This document shows positions 7,295 through 10,784 of a stretch of 10,784 nt of DNA, piece by piece. Origin of the DNA: an uncultured Selenomonadaceae bacterium (GTDB lineage Bacteria; Bacillota; Negativicutes; Selenomonadales; Selenomonadaceae); the NCBI GenBank assembly GCA_905236665.1, contig CAJONF010000029.1:1-10784 (forward strand). Direction: 5' to 3'. Position 1 is the first letter of the stretch, and each line of letters starts with the position of its first letter. The translations under genes were made by a program, and so were the position numbers. Under the pieces are notes generated by a model. It was not told where the DNA came from and made no database searches. It saw only the letters and a program-made list of their open reading frames with translations.

Positions 7295-7307
7295 AGTTTT
7301 CCCCCCT

Positions 7308-7853
7308 TTACTGCAAGAGGAAACTGGTTATGTAAACATCATAGACGGAGCCACCGCCCAATGCGGCGTTTAGCGCGTCTTTGAGTTGCTTTTTAAATTC
7401 GTCCTGCTTATCGGCGTCGAAGTCTTCAAGCGTCGTGGAGCGTAAAAATTGCGTGGCAACGTCATTGACTTTAACTTCTGCGTCGGGTTGGAGCGCGTGA
7501 GTTTCCTCATTTATAACGGATTGTTTACCGGGGTTGTACTCGACAATGATACTAGCCTTGAGGAATTTACCACTGCGCGGACCGCCAACGTTGACAAGCA
7601 CGCCTTCTTTCGGGTCGCCAAGCTTAATGAAAACGCCCGCGTCGTGATAGCGCGGTTCGCCGCCTTCTTCGCCGCCGCCGGTATTTATATCGCCCATCAT
7701 CTTTGTCACGACGAAAAGCGAAATGCCCGCCGCCAATGCCAAACCGACTATCACCAGCACGACAATTAATATAATGGTTTTCTTTTTAGATTGTGCAGCA
7801 GGAGGAGGCGCGGCTGCGGCTGTCTCGGCTACTTCTTTTTCTTCTTCCGGCAT
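7308..7853 (-). CDS. fliL: FliL, flagellar basal body/stator-associated protein
   Basis: FliL is a single-span inner-membrane protein that surrounds or supports the stators. The 181-aa product has a short acidic/Ala-Pro-rich cytoplasmic start, KKK at 23-25, one transmembrane helix (about 26-50), and a periplasmic or external domain with the FliL-family pattern (DAGVFIKLGDPKEGVLVNVG at 71-90, and a C-terminal VYDVYITSFLLQ). ATG 7853 follows GGAGGGG with a 7-base spacer. It sits between flbD and fliM as in B. subtilis. In many clostridia motA/motB lie between flbD and fliL; they are absent here. Confidence 0.94.
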   Translation of the reverse strand: MPEEEKEVAETAAAAPPPAAQSKKKTIILIVVLVIVGLALAAGISLFVVTKMMGDINTGGGEEGGEPRYHDAGVFIKLGDPKEGVLVNVGGPRSGKFLKASIIVEYNPGKQSVINEETHALQPDAEVKVNDVATQFLRSTTLEDFDADKQDEFKKQLKDALNAALGGGSVYDVYITSFLLQ

Positions 7854-7871
7854 AATTTTTCCCCTCCACGA

Positions 7872-8072
7872 TTACATTTGTCTCAAGGCGCGGCGATATT
7901 TCATCACGCGGCGAACGACTTCTTCTGCGGGTTCTTCGACGATAAATTTTTTCTCGTTTACCAGCGTGATTACGGTATCGGGCGTCGTTTCAATCGTTTG
8001 AATCAGTTCCGCGTTGAGGATAAACTCGCCGCGTTTCTTCGAGTCTGAATTAAATCTCGTCAGCTTAATCAT
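7872..8072 (-). CDS. flbD: FlbD/SwrD family flagellar protein
   Basis: This 66-aa protein matches the FlbD family (SwrD in B. subtilis, which increases flagellar torque). It shows the typical start IKLTRFNSDSKKRGEFILNA, the ELIQTIETTPDTVITLVNEKKFIVEEP core (in which E and T/V residues alternate), and a basic tail (RRVMKYRRALRQM). The ATG is preceded by AGGAGGT with a 7-base spacer. In this window it is the first gene of the minus-strand flagellar block: the hook gene flgE usually upstream is absent, and a divergent promoter region takes its place. Confidence 0.93.
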   Translation of the reverse strand: MIKLTRFNSDSKKRGEFILNAELIQTIETTPDTVITLVNEKKFIVEEPAEEVVRRVMKYRRALRQM

Positions 8073-8123
8073 GAATTGACCTCCTGTTATCAGTGCATTT
8101 TGCAGAAAAAACTTCGCCGCAAA

Positions 8124-8152
8124 TTTTTAAAACCCTTTCAATAATAAATCAA
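8124..8152 (-). promoter_or_regulatory. Promoter candidate for the flagellar block
   Basis: On the minus strand TTGATT (8152-8147) and TAAAAA (8129-8124) are 17 bases apart, about 50 bases before the flbD ATG. The -10 is only a 4/6 match. I looked for a sigma-28 pattern (TAAA, then GCCGATAA about 15 bases on) and saw no good match. A promoter is expected here because the neighbouring gene is divergent. Confidence 0.4.
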
Positions 8153-8203
8153 AATTTTTGCACGAACATTTTACACCTACAGTCCGCCTTGTCAATACGC
8201 CGC

Positions 8204-8232
8204 TTGATAAATGCCGCCGCCTGTTATAAAAT
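8204..8232 (+). promoter_or_regulatory. Sigma-A-type promoter for the AAA ATPase gene
   Basis: TTGATA (8204-8209) and TAAAAT (8227-8232) are 17 bases apart. Transcription would begin about 20 bases before the start codon, just ahead of the ribosome binding site GAGGTGA (8246-8252). Confidence 0.55.
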
Positions 8233-8258
8233 CAAAAAAATTTGCGAGGTGAATCATC

Positions 8259-9407
8259 ATGGTAAAAAATTTTTACTTGGAAAAAATTTTAGAACTGAAA
8301 AATAATTTCTCCGTTAAAATAATTTCTGGTGTGCGCGGCGTCGGCAAAACTTTTTTGTTGAAAACTTTTGCGGAAAAATTGCGGGCAGACGGCGTCAATG
8401 ATGGCGAAATAATTTTTATCGACTGCTCAACAAATGATCGCCCGAAAAATTTTCAACAGCTTTATAATCTTGTCATGGCGAAAATCCCTGAATCGGAAAA
8501 ATTTTTTCTGCTGATTGACGATATCGACCGCGTAGATGAATGCGAAAAGACGATTAATGCGATTTTTGTCGGTACACCCGCAGAAATTTACGTGACGTGT
8601 TCGAGCGCGACGCTTGTTGGAAAAATTTCCGCGCTCCTGTCGAAAAATTGCGATGTGTTGAAAATTTATCCGCCGTCTTTTTCTGAACACGCAAAAAAAT
8701 TTTCGCCGAAAAATTTATCGAACGCCCTGCAAAATTATCTGCGTTGTGGTTCGCTGATTGATACCGTGGGCGCGGGCGAAAAATTTATTCCGGCTATACT
8801 GCGCGGGGCGGCTCATGAATTGATATTTGACATTGTCGAAAAAAATTCTCTGCAGAACGCAAGACTTTTCCGCCAGCTGATGATAAACTTCGCGCAAAAT
8901 GTCGGCAAGCAGATTAATCCGCATCAACTGCTAAAAATTTTGACGGACGGCGGCTGCTCAACCAACAGTAATTCAATTCAAGTTTATTCGGAAATCGGTG
9001 CACAACTTTTTATTAAACTTCCGCGGCTGGACGTTCGGAGGGGAAAAATTATGCCGGTCGGTGGAAAATTTTATTGCATTGACAACGGAATAATCGCCGG
9101 TCTCGCCGAAGTTGACGAAAAATTTTTGGTGGAAAATGCTGTCTGCGTGGAACTGTGGCGGCGCGGCTATAACGTCAGCTACGGTCAAGCGGGCATGATG
9201 ACGATAACTTTTGTTGCCCAGCGCGGCGATGAAAAAATTTTTATCAATGTCCTGCCGCTTGACAAAAGTATTTCCATTCGCAAGGGCACGCGCTCGCTAC
9301 GTTCTTTGCCCGCCGATACGAAAAAAATTTTAATCACCGCCAAGCCTGTAAAAAAACTCGGCGATATAGAAAACATAACTTTGCGAGATTTTCTGTCCGG
9401 CAAATAG
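8259..9407 (+). CDS. AAA_14/DUF4143-type ATPase, degenerate C-terminal domain
   Basis: This 382-aa protein looks like the widespread AAA_14 plus DUF4143 ATPases, whose function is mostly unknown. Visible are a Walker A motif GVRGVGKT (24-31), a Walker B-like FLLIDDID (83-90), a sensor-like YVTCSSATL (111-119), and PPSFSEHAKKF (138-148), where the family usually has PLSFREF. The C-terminal half has KFYCIDNGI (270-278) and VENAVCVELWRRGYNVSYG (291-309), typical of DUF4143. Two things are odd. The Arg-rich LAGR-like segment after the sensor is replaced by SKNCDVLKI, and the usual E-x-D before FVA reads T315-I-T317, so the nuclease-like acidic residues seem lost. ATG 8259 follows GAGGTGA by 6 bases. 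It is divergent from the flagellar block. Role unknown. Confidence 0.85.
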   Translation: MVKNFYLEKILELKNNFSVKIISGVRGVGKTFLLKTFAEKLRADGVNDGEIIFIDCSTNDRPKNFQQLYNLVMAKIPESEKFFLLIDDIDRVDECEKTINAIFVGTPAEIYVTCSSATLVGKISALLSKNCDVLKIYPPSFSEHAKKFSPKNLSNALQNYLRCGSLIDTVGAGEKFIPAILRGAAHELIFDIVEKNSLQNARLFRQLMINFAQNVGKQINPHQLLKILTDGGCSTNSNSIQVYSEIGAQLFIKLPRLDVRRGKIMPVGGKFYCIDNGIIAGLAEVDEKFLVENAVCVELWRRGYNVSYGQAGMMTITFVAQRGDEKIFINVLPLDKSISIRKGTRSLRSLPADTKKILITAKPVKKLGDIENITLRDFLSGK

Positions 9408-9614
9408 AAAAATTTTTTGTACTTTTTTTTTCAGCTTGCAGGTTTTTTTTTTCACATATAGAAATAACGGGGCAAAACTGAATTAAAAGCATCTTTTCTT
9501 TTCAAATAAGAAAGCAGGCTGATGATGATAGGAAGTTGAAAATTTTTGGGATTTCGCTGACGCCCGCTCCACTAAGCAACGTAAAAAATATACTGTAGAA
9601 AAATTTCGTTTCGG
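9408..9614. other. Non-coding gap with two long T-tracts
   Basis: No gene is seen here on either strand. Right after the ATPase stop come T-runs of nine (9423-9431) and ten (9443-9452) bases, separated by CAGCTTGCAGG. No stem of useful length precedes either run, so an intrinsic terminator is only suspected. Two AAAATTTT tracts lie at about 9408 and 9540. The stretch at about 9550-9580 is more GC-rich, and I recognise nothing in it. Confidence 0.5.
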
Positions 9615-9623
9615 TGTTATAAT
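9615..9623 (+). promoter_or_regulatory. Extended -10 promoter of the YopX-like gene
   Basis: TGTTATAAT contains a perfect TATAAT at 9618-9623 preceded by TGn. No good -35 lies 16-18 bases upstream, which fits an extended -10 promoter. The leader to the ATG would be about 40 bases. Confidence 0.6.
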
Positions 9624-9656
9624 TGCGGGCATGAAGTTTTGATTTGTTAGTAAGTC

Positions 9657-9663
9657 GGAGGTG
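9657..9663 (+). promoter_or_regulatory. Ribosome binding site of the YopX-like gene
   Basis: GGAGGTG is 7 bases before ATG 9671. This decides the start against the in-frame TTG at 9644, which lies upstream of the site. Confidence 0.85.
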
Positions 9664-9670
9664 TCCTTTC

Positions 9671-10159
9671 ATGGCAGAACGTGAAATAAAATATCGCGGC
9701 TTGAAAACTTTTCAAATATTTAGCGGCGAGATGAAGAGCGTTTGGATCTACGGTTTCTATCTTAAGCGCGGCACTTACGGCGATCCCGGCCCGCAAGCAC
9801 ATATCTTTGTTTATGAAAATGGCTATGAAGGCTATCGCGTGGACGCCAAGACTATCGGGCAATTTACGGGGCTTGTTGACAGCATAGGCAAAGAAATTTA
9901 TGAGGATGATATTATTGCTCTAGATGACGGGCGGCTGGGCATTGTGGAATTTCACAACGGCGGCTTCGTTGTCAGTTATGGCAACAACATTCGACAAGCT
10001 CTATACGACATACAAAATTGGAAGGTTACGATTTTGGGCAACCGTTTTGAGAATCCGGAATTGCTGGTTAAAACTTCAATAGTGCCAAAAAAAAACGAAC
10101 TGGACGGACAAGAAATACAAAGCGAAGATTTTAAATTGGAAATTGTATCAAAGGAGTGA
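9671..10159 (+). CDS. YopX family protein (phage-type, function unknown)
   Basis: The 162-aa protein matches the YopX family, named after a B. subtilis phage SPbeta gene and common in phages and prophages of Firmicutes; its function is not known. Family hallmarks are REIKYRGL (4-11), WIYGFY (25-30), TIGQFTGLVDSIGKEIYEDD (61-80) followed by II, and VTILGNRFENPELL near 119-132. After this point, where the family usually ends, there are about 30 extra polar residues (133-162). It has its own extended -10 promoter and ribosome binding site. Its last codons carry AAGGAG (10151-10156), the ribosome binding site of the following gene, so the two are probably co-transcribed. No other phage gene is seen nearby, so it may be a remnant or a gene recruited by the host. 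Confidence 0.88.
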   Translation: MAEREIKYRGLKTFQIFSGEMKSVWIYGFYLKRGTYGDPGPQAHIFVYENGYEGYRVDAKTIGQFTGLVDSIGKEIYEDDIIALDDGRLGIVEFHNGGFVVSYGNNIRQALYDIQNWKVTILGNRFENPELLVKTSIVPKKNELDGQEIQSEDFKLEIVSKE

Positions 10160-10164
10160 GTCGC

Positions 10165-10722
10165 GTGCTCAAAAAATTTTTGGCAGCTTCGTTGATGATT
10201 TTCTTTTTGTCGAGCGGCGCGGTTCAAGCTTACGATCTCCCAAAATTTAAACCAGACAAAAAAGTCACTAAAACCGTCAAACAAGAAAAAGGTCCCATGC
10301 TCAAAAGCGATTGGAAGAGCGCGGAACTTTTCGAGCAAAAACTAAAAGCGCGGTTGGCAATGGGAAAAGAACTTTCCCCCGCTGATCCTGCGCGTTCGCC
10401 TGCGGATAAAAATTATGTGTTCGTTGCCTTTTATAACGGCGCACCGTTTTTCTTAGACAAATATTCAATCACAATCCGGAAAAATTTCGACGGCAAAAAA
10501 GTTTGGGAACAAAAAATTTTTCCGATAAGCCCGAATTATTCTAACAATAATGCCAAGGCGACTCACCAAAAATTTTGTCTGGCGGACGGAAAATTTTATA
10601 ACTCAACAAAAGAAAAGGACGCTCTTTCGGACGTGGCAGATGAAACGGATAGGAATTTTTTGCAGGAATGTTTCAAGGTCGGCTACTATTTCGCTTTTGG
10701 TGAAGAGGGTTCCAACAGTTAA
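10165..10722 (+). CDS. Secreted protein of unknown function
   Basis: I do not recognise this 185-aa protein. It starts with a clear signal peptide: KK at 3-4, a hydrophobic core (5-17) and a probable signal peptidase I site after A22 (VQA, then YD). I see no lipobox cysteine. The mature part is Lys-rich at first (DLPKFKPDKKVTKTVKQEK), then a mixed globular-looking region with aromatic residues (YVFVAFYNGAPFFLDKYSIT, then KKVWEQKIFP) and two cysteines (in KFCLADG and QECFKVG) that could form a disulfide. The start is GTG 10165, 8 bases after AAGGAG; an in-frame GTG at 10156 lies inside that site. It begins 5 bases after the YopX-like stop. Confidence 0.8.
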   Translation: MLKKFLAASLMIFFLSSGAVQAYDLPKFKPDKKVTKTVKQEKGPMLKSDWKSAELFEQKLKARLAMGKELSPADPARSPADKNYVFVAFYNGAPFFLDKYSITIRKNFDGKKVWEQKIFPISPNYSNNNAKATHQKFCLADGKFYNSTKEKDALSDVADETDRNFLQECFKVGYYFAFGEEGSNS

Positions 10723-10730
10723 AGAACACT

Positions 10731-10771
10731 TATAATAAGCTATAAAACAATCCAAAAATATAAGGAGGTGA
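10731..10771 (+). promoter_or_regulatory. Possible -10 and ribosome binding site of a gene beyond the edge
   Basis: TATAAT (10731-10736, without a visible -35) is followed by a near-perfect ribosome binding site, AAGGAGGTGA (10762-10771). No ATG follows in the last 13 bases; a GTG overlaps the site itself, and the real start may lie just outside the window. Confidence 0.35.
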
Positions 10772-10784
10772 AATCCGTTACTGA

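Noticed and set aside
9976..10338. 120-aa open frame on the minus strand across the YopX-like and secreted genes
   Set aside because: No ribosome binding site or domain, and it crosses two better supported genes on the other strand.

Overview
The window comes from a flagellated bacterium, most likely a member of the Firmicutes (Bacillota). The evidence is the minus-strand gene order flbD(swrD)-fliL-fliM-fliY-cheY-fliO-fliP-fliQ-fliR-flhB-flhA, which is the order of the Bacillus subtilis fla/che operon, together with a FliY-type switch protein (CheC plus FliN domains) and strong AGGAGG-like ribosome binding sites. A Negativicutes/Selenomonas-type host is plausible from overall protein flavour, but I cannot prove this from the sequence alone.

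Bases 8072 down to 1 (minus strand) hold this flagellar block. FlbD/SwrD and FliL are stator-associated proteins. FliM and FliY form the switch/C-ring, and FliY probably also dephosphorylates CheY-P. CheY is the response regulator. FliO, FliP, FliQ, FliR, FlhB and FlhA form the membrane export gate of the flagellar type III secretion system. FlhA runs off the left edge, so about 328 codons are present. Most genes overlap or lie within about 15 bases of each other. The exceptions are gaps before cheY and flhA, each holding a good sigma-A-type promoter, and the fliQ-fliR gap, which holds a repeat. Two copies of a small palindromic repeat built on the unit AGGAACT/AGTTCCT bracket fliR; the one at its 3' end runs into the start region of flhB and leaves the flhB start codon unclear.

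Bases 8073-8258 are a divergent intergenic region with a promoter candidate on each strand. The hook gene flgE, which precedes flbD in B. subtilis, is not here. Instead, a plus-strand accessory stretch begins. It has a 382-aa AAA_14/DUF4143-type ATPase with an eroded C-terminal domain (8259-9407), a 263-base non-coding gap, a YopX-family phage-type protein (9671-10159), and, 5 bases on, a secreted protein of unknown function (10165-10722). A ribosome binding site for a further gene lies at the right edge.

The plus-strand stretch differs in base texture from the flagellar block: the palindromic octamer AAAATTTT occurs about 17 times between 8090 and 10784, but only about twice in the preceding 8 kb. 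I see no tRNA, rRNA, CRISPR array, transposase or convincing intrinsic terminator. I do not see a clear new biological system. The accessory stretch with the degenerate ATPase, and the fliR-flanking repeats, are the parts most worth a second look.
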